From Sporosarcina highlanderae (lineage in GTDB: Bacteria > Bacillota > Bacilli > Bacillales_A > Planococcaceae), in assembly GCF_030433715.1 (NCBI RefSeq), contig NZ_JAROCC010000001.1:62001-126000 (forward strand): 64,000 nucleotides of DNA. Direction: 5' to 3'. Below, piece by piece: positions 56,459 through 64,000 of this stretch. The notes beneath the pieces were generated by a model, which made no database searches, was not told the origin of the DNA, and was given only the letters and a program-made list of their open reading frames with translations. The first letter of the stretch is position 1; each line of letters begins with the position of its first letter. Position numbers and translations under genes: made by a program.

Positions 56459-56658
56459 GCCCCATCACCCCTTTACCTTTTCTATGATGATTACATTCAT
56501 GCTGTAGTTCACGAGTGTTTGTATTTGTTGCATTATTGGGGTTATACAACTATTATAATATATCATTTATTAGTAGTTTTGGATATATTCAATTTGATAT
56601 TTTAGTAAACCACTAAAATATTGGTGACGTACTTAAAGTGATAGCTCCCTTTGCAACT
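56459..56658. other. Spacer upstream of the second S8 protease gene
   Basis: Two hundred AT-rich bases without a gene. TATAATATATCATTTATTAGTAG lies near 56555-56577 and may include promoter elements, but I could not assign boxes with confidence. Confidence 0.3.
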
Positions 56659-56687
56659 AAAAAAGAGGAACCCGAAGGCTCCTCTTT
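56659..56687 (-). terminator. Terminator after the third S8 protease gene
   Basis: GAGGAACC (56665-56672) pairs with GGCTCCTC (56677-56684) around CGAA; on the minus strand it is followed by TTTTTTAG. It lies 12 bases after the stop codon at 56699. Confidence 0.8.
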
Positions 56688-56698
56688 CTATAGTTCTA

Positions 56699-59600
56699 TC
56701 AATCTAACAAACCCAATACTTCCAATGCACGGTAAAGCATAACTGATGCTTCAGCGCGTGTCGCATTGTTCTTTGGTACGAAATTGCCGTTGTTTCCTTG
56801 GATAACACCGAGTGCTGCTGCTTTGTAGACGGAGTCGATTGCGAAAGTACCGATCGATCCATGGTCGCCAAAGTTAGCTGGTGCTTCAAGTTCAGTAAGT
56901 TTCTCTTTGTTTTGGTATTCGATTGCACGGATGATCATTGTAGCGATTTCTTCACGCTTGATCGGTGCGTCAGGATTGAAAGTGCCATTTGCAGTTCCGT
57001 TGATGATTCCAGCGCGAGCTGCTGCTTCAACTCCTGCAAATGCCCATTTCTTGCTTGCGTTTACGTCGCCGAATTTACCTTCATATTCTTTCAATTCTAA
57101 GCCAAGAGCACGAGAAAGTAATACTGCGAATTCTGCACGTGTGATTTGTGCATTTGGTGCAAACTCAGTTTCCGTCTTTCCTTGGAGGATGCCTTTTGCC
57201 ACAAGCGCATTGATTTCATTTGCAGCAAACGTGTTGGCTACGTCCTTGAAATCTGGAATCGCTGGTGTTTCTTCTTCAGGGGTTTCACCTTCTGGCGTTT
57301 CGCCTTCTGGTGTTTCTTCTTCAGGCTTTGTTGGTTCTGGACTTGGAACAATTACTTCAGCGTTTCTTACCTCTACCGTTACAATAATTGGTTCGTGATT
57401 GCCGTGCGTAATTGTGATCTCAGTTTTTCCAGCTCCAACCGCCCTTACTAATCCACCATCAACTTTTGCAACTTTCTCATCGGCTGAAGTGTACACTGCA
57501 TCAGAAGTAACATCTTCCACAACGGCTGCCCCATTAGATTGTATCGTTGTTTCTGTAACCATCAATTGTTTCTCAGAACCATAGAATAGTATCAGTCGGG
57601 AGTTGTCTACCACTAATTCATCCCCAACTAAACTTTGAGCTTTGTTACCTGCTGCATCCTCATATTTTAAAACAAGTATTTCGTTTTCCTCGTCAAACTC
57701 TGGTAGTTCAAAGGAGAATTTCCCGTCTTGTGCCAATGTGATTGATCCAGAATCTGTAACAATTCCATCTTTGGAAACTACGTAAGAAGCTTTTAGTTTT
57801 GTATTAATGTCATAGCCTAATCCGTAAGAATCCAACTCTTCTTGATAGATAATATAAGCATCATCTACTTGTCCACTTATAGTTTTTCCATCAACGTTAC
57901 CTACAATTGTTCCCGCTGTCGATTTGACGACAATTGGTCCAACAGAATTACCGATGACTGGTGGATTGCCGGATACTGTAAGTGCCGAGAAATCGATTGT
58001 ATAGAGTCCATCAGGTATCGTTGTTGCACCGGAGCCACTCCAAGGATTGTAAATTCCACCCACCCGTAAAGTGTATGAACCCTTCCCTAGTCCACTACCC
58101 GCGTGTAAATAGCCGATATAACCGTCCTCGTAATAGCCGCCTTCAGGATCCATGATATCCCAAATCTCAATGTAGTTTGCAGCTACGTCGCCCGTGAGCG
58201 TGAAGGATAAAAGCGCTTCATCTTTCACCCCGTCGCCGTTGAAGCTCAAGTCTGTTTCTGTAATACTCATGTCTATAATTTCAGTAGGTATTTCCGGACC
58301 AAAATTAACTGCGAATGGTAATGAAACTTCTACCTCACCACCCTTGATATGAATATAGCCAAGAAACTCATCTCCTGGTTTCGCATCAGCAGCGGATGCT
58401 GTCAATGTTACATTCAGGATTGTTTCACCATCGAGTGAAAAAGTAGGGTTATCAATTGTCAGTTTTGCATCGCCAAATGATTTGGTTACATTAACTTCGA
58501 CATTATAGTCCCCACCATTCCCCTTCATATCTTTGACAAGAATTTCTTTAGATACTTCGAGATCCTGTTCAAGTGATTGATTTCCGAATGTCACAGTACC
58601 TTTTAGGTTCTCTACGACTTCTCCTTTGTTATCACGCACCGCTGTATCAATTGCATACGCAAGTATTTCTGGATGTGCTGCTGCATAAGCATTTACGCGC
58701 CCTGCTCCTTGTGCAAACACATCATATTTATCAGTGTCAAGAATCTTGGCTGTGTTGGAAAGCGCAACCTTGACATCAAATGCGTCCCAATCCGGGTTTG
58801 CTTGTTTGATTAATGCGACGATTCCAGCAATATGTGGTGTTGCCATGGAAGTACCTGTCTTACGTGTATACGCTTTTTCGTAAGTGGCTTCCGGAAAGTC
58901 CGCTTTGTACATCGGGATTGTTGACATGATGTTCGTTCCGGGTGCTGTGACGTCAGGTTTGATGTCGAAGTTTGGTGTTGACGGTCCGCGTGAGCTAGAG
59001 TTGTTCACTTCGTCCCCTGCTGTCATTGTTTTATCGAAATTGCTGAAAGAAATTGTACCTTCCGCTTGCGCAAGTGCTGCGCGGATTGCGTCACCATCTG
59101 TTTGGGACATATCAAATGTCGGGATGTATTCGAATGCATCGCCAAGGAATGTGCCGGATGGGCCAGGTGCGCCTGTTCCGCCCGCGAAGTTGTGGACGAT
59201 AATTGCGACTGCACCGTTGTCTTTTGCTGCCGCTATTTTATCGACGAATGGAATTTCCCCGCGTGAGACAAGGGCAACTTTGCCTTCGACATCAAGATCA
59301 GCATAATCGGACGCTTTTCCGACTCCTGGGACCGCCACAAGGCTGTATTCGCCGTCAAGTTGATTGGCGAGATTTTTGCCGTATGTTGTACCCATTAGAT
59401 TTAGGACTTTGGATAGGTTGAATTCGCCTGAATTGATGTTGACTTCACCAAAGTAATTTGCTTCAGGGTTTGTCGTATTACCGACTGCGATTCCGAGGCG
59501 GGCTGTGGCTGGCGTGCCCATTGTGCCGCGATTCGGTCCGGAGTTACCCGTCGCAATCACTGAAATCGTTCCTGCAAGCATAGCGTTGTTGATGGCGAAT

Positions 59601-60751
59601 GAACCAGCGTCAGTTTCAGTGTTTGCACCGCCGCCTAATGATAGGTTGATGACATCCATCTTTTCAATGACAGCTGTGTCGATTGCTTTGACAATACCAG
59701 ATGTTGCTCCACTCCCGTATGCACCTAAGACACGGTATGCATAAAGATCGATTTTCGGTGCGATTCCTTTAATGCCGTATTCGTTATTGCCGATTGCAGC
59801 TATTGTTCCCGCGACATGTGTACCATGGGATGTGTAGAATGCGCTACCGTTCGCATTGAATTCAGGCGTGCCTGCCGGACGTTCTACAGGCGACGTTTCA
59901 GATGCGTCGTCATCTTTTCTCTCGCGTGTGTATACGCTACTGTTAGGAATAAAGTTTTTCCCACCCTTGTAGATGCCTTGGAAGTCAGGGTGGTCAGCAT
60001 CAATTCCTGTATCAAGGACCGCAACCTTGATGCCTTGTCCTTCATAACCTTCTGCCCATAGAGCTTCGATTCCAAGGAATCCGATGCTTGTGTCCATGAA
60101 TGCGTCAACTTGTCCATCCACTGGAGTTACGATTTCTACGGATTCAGTAAAACCTGCCTCTTCTGTTTCTTCTACTTCAGTAGCCTCTTCTTCTGTTCCA
60201 TCTTCAATTGATTCTTCAAATGCATGAACAATAGCATCTGGTTCAATTAGTGTAACACCTTTTATTTCAAGTAATTTTGGAAGATCGCTAACTTTTACCT
60301 TAGCTGCAAAACCATTTAATACAGTACTGAATGAATAGCCTTCCTCAAAGGAAACTTGGAGCGCCTTCATTTCTTTTTTTACATTTGTCTGTTGCGCATT
60401 AACGTTTTGCAAAACTTTTGTTTCTTCTGCTGTGGTAAAACCTTTACCCGCTAATTTATTTATACCTTTTTGTAGACCAACAGGAGTTTCTGATAGATGA
60501 ACAATTACATCAACTATTTCATCCCCTGAAAGTCCCTGTAAATCCTTATGCAATACCGGCCCGCCAGTTGCCAGATTTAGTTGCTCGGCAATTGCAGCTT
60601 TCATTTGCATAGTACTTTCGCTTTGTGTGTTCGATTTGAATGGTTTTGTTTGTTCTACATTAGCATTTGCCGTGAAAGGCATTGCCAATGAAAGAACGAG
60701 AACAAAAGCAAGTATACTACTTAAAACTTTCATTATTCTTCTCTTTTTCAA
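56699..60751 (-). CDS. SLH-anchored S8 serine protease, 1,350 residues
   Basis: Third tandem paralogue, closest to the giant one in its N-terminal 1,150 residues. TTG start at 60751 behind AAGGGGATATGGGGC. Signal peptide (to about 32), I9-like propeptide (85-185), acidic linker EEATEVEETEEAG, S8 domain with D247, H309 and S635 and a PA insert, Ig/Fn3-like and Big2-like domains, a repetitive acidic linker built from EGETP/EEETP units (about 1145-1165), then three SLH repeats. All catalytic motifs are intact. It probably works on or beyond the S-layer. Confidence 0.93.
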   Translation of the reverse strand: MKKRRIMKVLSSILAFVLVLSLAMPFTANANVEQTKPFKSNTQSESTMQMKAAIAEQLNLATGGPVLHKDLQGLSGDEIVDVIVHLSETPVGLQKGINKLAGKGFTTAEETKVLQNVNAQQTNVKKEMKALQVSFEEGYSFSTVLNGFAAKVKVSDLPKLLEIKGVTLIEPDAIVHAFEESIEDGTEEEATEVEETEEAGFTESVEIVTPVDGQVDAFMDTSIGFLGIEALWAEGYEGQGIKVAVLDTGIDADHPDFQGIYKGGKNFIPNSSVYTRERKDDDASETSPVERPAGTPEFNANGSAFYTSHGTHVAGTIAAIGNNEYGIKGIAPKIDLYAYRVLGAYGSGATSGIVKAIDTAVIEKMDVINLSLGGGANTETDAGSFAINNAMLAGTISVIATGNSGPNRGTMGTPATARLGIAVGNTTNPEANYFGEVNINSGEFNLSKVLNLMGTTYGKNLANQLDGEYSLVAVPGVGKASDYADLDVEGKVALVSRGEIPFVDKIAAAKDNGAVAIIVHNFAGGTGAPGPSGTFLGDAFEYIPTFDMSQTDGDAIRAALAQAEGTISFSNFDKTMTAGDEVNNSSSRGPSTPNFDIKPDVTAPGTNIMSTIPMYKADFPEATYEKAYTRKTGTSMATPHIAGIVALIKQANPDWDAFDVKVALSNTAKILDTDKYDVFAQGAGRVNAYAAAHPEILAYAIDTAVRDNKGEVVENLKGTVTFGNQSLEQDLEVSKEILVKDMKGNGGDYNVEVNVTKSFGDAKLTIDNPTFSLDGETILNVTLTASAADAKPGDEFLGYIHIKGGEVEVSLPFAVNFGPEIPTEIIDMSITETDLSFNGDGVKDEALLSFTLTGDVAANYIEIWDIMDPEGGYYEDGYIGYLHAGSGLGKGSYTLRVGGIYNPWSGSGATTIPDGLYTIDFSALTVSGNPPVIGNSVGPIVVKSTAGTIVGNVDGKTISGQVDDAYIIYQEELDSYGLGYDINTKLKASYVVSKDGIVTDSGSITLAQDGKFSFELPEFDEENEILVLKYEDAAGNKAQSLVGDELVVDNSRLILFYGSEKQLMVTETTIQSNGAAVVEDVTSDAVYTSADEKVAKVDGGLVRAVGAGKTEITITHGNHEPIIVTVEVRNAEVIVPSPEPTKPEEETPEGETPEGETPEEETPAIPDFKDVANTFAANEINALVAKGILQGKTETEFAPNAQITRAEFAVLLSRALGLELKEYEGKFGDVNASKKWAFAGVEAAARAGIINGTANGTFNPDAPIKREEIATMIIRAIEYQNKEKLTELEAPANFGDHGSIGTFAIDSVYKAAALGVIQGNNGNFVPKNNATRAEASVMLYRALEVLGLLD

Positions 60752-61132
60752 GCCCCATATCCCCTTTTCAATTTGTTCACACTATTAAATTAATAGTCTG
60801 CAACTATAATTATATCACAAGTTTAAGTATTTTTGGAGATTTAAGTAATTGAATAGAAAGAGAAGTGTTCACAATTCTAAAAATAGCAAGTAGGCTGTTA
60901 GGTATCAGTATAAATAAGACTAATTGCCTTCATGTTTACAAAAAATAAAACATAACTGTTTTAAAATACTTGGTAGGGATTCCTGTATTACGAATGAATT
61001 GACGATTGAAACTCTAATAGAACCAAATAGCAACAGAGTCTTATAACCCTATTGTATAATCACTTACCAACTTTTGAATTGGTAGCACTATACCAAGTTC
61101 TACTTGGTCACTGACATTTGCTCTGCAAATAT
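60752..61132. other. Upstream region of the third S8 protease gene
   Basis: 380 bases without a gene. On the minus strand GATATAATTATAG (about 60822-60810) supplies a plausible TATAAT -10 box. It is followed by GACTATTAATTTAATAGT (60798-60781), a 7-bp-arm inverted repeat at about the transcription start. Another inverted repeat, ACCAAGT-TCT-ACTTGGT, lies at 61092-61108. I see no coding frame. Confidence 0.45.
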
Positions 61133-61175
61133 AAAAAAGCCTTCTAACCGATTTCTCGATTAGAAGGCTTTTTTT
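61133..61175. terminator. Strong bidirectional terminator after the S-layer protein gene
   Basis: AAAAAAGCCTTCTAA (61133-61147) pairs with TTAGAAGGCTTTTTTT (61160-61175) around CCGATTTCTCGA. The minus-strand U tract lies about 45 bases after the stop codon at 61218. Confidence 0.92.
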
Positions 61176-61217
61176 GTATAATTTACTGTATCCAGTCAAT
61201 CACACTAAAGTTACTAA

Positions 61218-64000
61218 TTATTTTTTCAAAGTAACTTTCAATTCTTTAGTAGCTGCACCAACTTTAACTTTAACAGTGATTACAGCTTCGTTTACTCCGT
61301 CAGCAAGTACAGCTTTAGCGTCGTGAGTACCGTTACCAGTGATTACTACGCTACCTGCTTTTTCAGGAACGATTGTCAATACGCTTGCTGTTGCAACAGA
61401 TACAACAGATACATTATCGTATTGGTCAACAGTCGCAACATTTAGAGCTGTAGTAGTTTCATCTTCTTTTGTAATTGCAGATGCAACAGTGTACGTTCCG
61501 CCTGTAACGATTGCTTCTGTAATTCCTTTAGCAGCGAAATAGTTAGAATTAACAGCCGCTGTTGTAAAGAAGAAGTCTTCAACTAATTTATTGTCTTTAG
61601 ATACAACAAATTTTTGTTCAAGAGTTTTACCTGTTGTTTCGATTGTTACACGTAGAGTGAATTCTGTGTCAATAGCAGTTCCACCAGAATTTGTATTCAT
61701 GTCTTCAACATTTACAGTGATTTCGTCGCCGTTAACAGTTGCAGTTCCTTTACCACCCGTAAGTTTAACAGTGTATTCGCTTGGATCAAGTGCTACTTTT
61801 CCACCATTCAATAAACCATTGACAGTGAATTCATAAGCGCCAGCAGCCTCTGCTGTATTAGCAGCTTGGACTTTACCAATTTCAACGATTTCATAATCGC
61901 TATACTCAGTACCGTCAGTTACACGAACTTGTTGTTGAACTGCAGAGTTTGCAACTTCTTTAAGTTCGTTATTTGTATCAGTGATATTGCTGTCTTTCAA
62001 GTAAAGAACGATATTAGATGTACCGTTTTTAAGTTTTGCAGTTACAACATTAGTTGTTGTGTTAACTGAAATGTATTCGTTGTTCTCAGATACTGGTTTA
62101 ACTCCGATAGAGTAGTTTGCACCAGCAGCACCCCATGTAGTTGCAGTCATTGTACGACCATATTGATCCTCAACATTTACTTTAGAGAAATCAATTGCAG
62201 CTGAACTTTGACCAGCTTTAACGATTAATGGATTTTTAAGTCCACGTACAGCAACTGGTTTAGCTTGTGCTGATAGTTTGTAAGTTACTGTTGCAATTTT
62301 GTGAGTTGCTGTAGTAACAGTTGCAGTCACATAGTTGTCTGCCGCTCCTGTTGCTTTTCCAAGGTTATAGTAAACTTGGCCATCTTTCACTGTCAATTTA
62401 GTTTTGTCAGCTGATACAAGTGCATTACCGTTTACTTTAATACCTTTTGTTGCATGTGTTAACAGATCTTTGTCTGTAATTACATTGCCTTCTTTATCAA
62501 GAACAGTGATTGGTAATAGAACATCTTCGTTAATGATTGAATGTTCTGGTGTGCTTACAGATACTGAATCTGTAGTTTTTGTTTCAGAAACGCTTACTGT
62601 GTGCTTGAAAGTTTTACCATCCATTGTAGTGATGAATAATAGTTCAGCAGAACCTGCTCTGAATTGAACATCGTTAGCTGCGTCAACTTTAGCGAAATCT
62701 AAAACATATTTCTTTTTACCATTGATTGTTGCAGTTTTGATTTTATCTCCGCTGTTCAACTTAAGAACCAATGGGTTTGTGTTAGTAACGATTACTCCAG
62801 CAGCTTCTGTTGTAGCATCTCCAGGAGTTAGTGCATTACCGTATTGGTCTTTCAAGTTAACTACTAAATAAGCAGAATCCGCTTTAGTAGCATCTGTCAA
62901 TTCAACTTTTTCACCTTTAGCATTGTAAAGACCGTCTACAGTGATATCTGCAACTGCTGCAGCTGCTGATAATTTAACTGTTGCTGTTGTTGTAGTTCCA
63001 GAATTAGCATGAACTAATACAACTGGTACTAAATCGCCAACTCTTTTACCAGCCAAGCCGGAAAGTGTAATTTTACCTTTGTTAGCAGTAACAGTATTAG
63101 CATTAGTTGTTACAGGCGTTGTTTCAGTAATATCTGTACCATATTGGTCTTTTACAACATATCCAACAGTTGCAGTTGTAGTTGTGTCCTCCGCAGGGAT
63201 TAGACCACCAACAGGGTTAGAAGATAGTACTGCTACATCACTTAGAACTTGGATAGAAGCAATTTTTTGTGCTTCAATCTTAACAGATGCAGTTAGATCT
63301 TTTTCAGCTAAACCAGATACAGTTACTGTGTAATCAGCAGCTTGGAAGTTTCCAGCGCTAACTAATTGTACAGACTTGTTGTCTTCTGCCCATTGTGCAG
63401 TTACGTTTTGTTTGAAAGTACCACGAAGTACTTCAATTTTAGCTTTTTCAGTATCAACAGCTTTGTTGAATGTTAATTCGATAGTTTTTGCATTGACTGC
63501 TTTTGCAGATGACAATGCAACTTCACCTACAACTGGTGTACCTTCAGCACGATACATGAATAGAGCGAACTCTCCACGTGTTAGGTTAGCAGTTGGAGCG
63601 AAAGTTGTGTCTGTTTTACCAAGAGTGATGCCTGCTTCTTTAAGAGCGGAAACATAACCGATCCAGTTGCTGTTTACGTCTGTGAAGTTAGCATTTTCTT
63701 TAGCAGTTAGGCCATAAGCGTTAGCAAGCATTTTCGCCATTTCTTGACGAGTGATGTTTGCATCTGGAGCAAATGAAGTTTCTGATTTACCGCCAGCGAT
63801 TTTTGCTTCTACGATTGCGTTAACTGCGTTTTTAACGCGGCTGTTAAGGTCTTTGAAACCTTGGTCTTTCGCGTTGTCAACATCAAGTTTTAGAGCGCGA
63901 GCGATGAATACTGCAGCATCTCCACGAGTGATGTTTTGAGTTGTACCGAAAGTTGTTGCTGATGTACCTTGAGTGATGCCTTCTGCTACAAGGTAGTTTA
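61218..64000 (-). CDS. S-layer protein with N-terminal SLH domains, 5' end outside the window
   Basis: The frame is open to the right edge, so the start and signal peptide lie beyond 64000; an internal ATG at 63740 is not the start. The 926 visible residues begin inside an SLH repeat (NYLVAEGITQGTSATTF), followed by two more (ITRQEMAKMLANAYGL; LTRGEFALFMYRAEGTPV) up to about residue 155. The rest is Thr/Val/Ala-rich with repeated Ig-like strands (for example ASVKIEAQKIASIQVL, VVKDQYGTDITETTP, VNLKDQYGNALTP), as in self-assembling S-layer proteins such as those of Lysinibacillus and Sporosarcina. Codon use is narrow and looks tuned for high expression. It would form the lattice that the neighbouring SLH enzymes share. 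Confidence 0.88.
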   Translation of the reverse strand, partial: NYLVAEGITQGTSATTFGTTQNITRGDAAVFIARALKLDVDNAKDQGFKDLNSRVKNAVNAIVEAKIAGGKSETSFAPDANITRQEMAKMLANAYGLTAKENANFTDVNSNWIGYVSALKEAGITLGKTDTTFAPTANLTRGEFALFMYRAEGTPVVGEVALSSAKAVNAKTIELTFNKAVDTEKAKIEVLRGTFKQNVTAQWAEDNKSVQLVSAGNFQAADYTVTVSGLAEKDLTASVKIEAQKIASIQVLSDVAVLSSNPVGGLIPAEDTTTTATVGYVVKDQYGTDITETTPVTTNANTVTANKGKITLSGLAGKRVGDLVPVVLVHANSGTTTTATVKLSAAAAVADITVDGLYNAKGEKVELTDATKADSAYLVVNLKDQYGNALTPGDATTEAAGVIVTNTNPLVLKLNSGDKIKTATINGKKKYVLDFAKVDAANDVQFRAGSAELLFITTMDGKTFKHTVSVSETKTTDSVSVSTPEHSIINEDVLLPITVLDKEGNVITDKDLLTHATKGIKVNGNALVSADKTKLTVKDGQVYYNLGKATGAADNYVTATVTTATHKIATVTYKLSAQAKPVAVRGLKNPLIVKAGQSSAAIDFSKVNVEDQYGRTMTATTWGAAGANYSIGVKPVSENNEYISVNTTTNVVTAKLKNGTSNIVLYLKDSNITDTNNELKEVANSAVQQQVRVTDGTEYSDYEIVEIGKVQAANTAEAAGAYEFTVNGLLNGGKVALDPSEYTVKLTGGKGTATVNGDEITVNVEDMNTNSGGTAIDTEFTLRVTIETTGKTLEQKFVVSKDNKLVEDFFFTTAAVNSNYFAAKGITEAIVTGGTYTVASAITKEDETTTALNVATVDQYDNVSVVSVATASVLTIVPEKAGSVVITGNGTHDAKAVLADGVNEAVITVKVKVGAATKELKVTLKK

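Noticed and set aside
42000..59000. Many plus-strand frames of 60-220 codons opposite the proteases
   Set aside because: They are antisense shadows; the proteases show unbroken domain and catalytic conservation, and the shadows lack ribosome sites.
63740..63740. Start of the S-layer gene at the internal ATG
   Set aside because: The same frame continues upstream as perfect SLH repeats to the window edge, so the true start is outside.

Overview
The window looks like a chromosomal surface-polymer and S-layer region of a low-GC Gram-positive endospore-former lineage, most likely Planococcaceae (Sporosarcina or a close relative). This is inferred from the many SLH-domain exported proteins, an SLH-type S-layer protein gene, strong AAGGAGG-type ribosome sites, frequent TTG/GTG starts, and a Bacillus-type EPS gene set (CpsC/CpsD-like kinase pair, YwqE-type phosphatase, EpsN-type aminotransferase, PgcA, GalU). 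Almost every gene lies on the minus strand; the main exception is an IS21-family element on the plus strand.

Left end (1-3.9 kb): a complete IS21-family element (357-3150) with 79-bp multi-repeat ends and a 5-bp target duplication. Its istA is intact, but istB and a small third gene are frameshifted. It sits in an unrecognised, already degenerate minus-strand gene. Several short GGTACC-bounded hairpin repeats occur nearby, and one of them was the target of a decayed IS4-family element (6315-7783).

Centre (3.9-30.2 kb): a long minus-strand exopolysaccharide locus, read from 30.2 kb down to 3.9 kb. Order of expression: an anchored protein of unknown role, chain-length modulator, tyrosine kinase, PHP-type phosphatase, UDP-HexNAc 4,6-dehydratase, Pgi, PgcA, GalU (supply of UDP-glucose), EpsN-like aminotransferase, initiating sugar-phosphate transferase, a divergent PLP-fold protein, two FemAB-like proteins around a GNAT, two glycosyltransferases, an EpsG-like polymerase, a TupA-like ATP-grasp, a second ATP-grasp, a MurJ-like flippase, then a nucleotide-sugar 4-epimerase and UDP-glucose 6-dehydrogenase. 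Together they suggest a uronic-acid and amino-sugar polymer that is also acylated or aminoacylated, possibly teichuronopeptide-like. It ends at a terminator near 3.9 kb.

Right half (30.5-64 kb): a cluster of exported, SLH-anchored proteins, nearly all separated by their own terminators: a phosphodiester glycosidase, a DUF4855 protein, a lytic transglycosylase, an unknown SLH protein, three tandem S8 subtilisin-like paralogues (one of them about 3,720 residues), and the 3' part of an S-layer protein gene running off the right edge. A Wzy_C-type O-antigen ligase/polymerase lies inside this cluster. The SLH proteins probably bind a pyruvylated secondary wall polymer, so this half builds and remodels the outer surface that the polysaccharide locus helps to make.

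No rRNA, tRNA or CRISPR array was seen.
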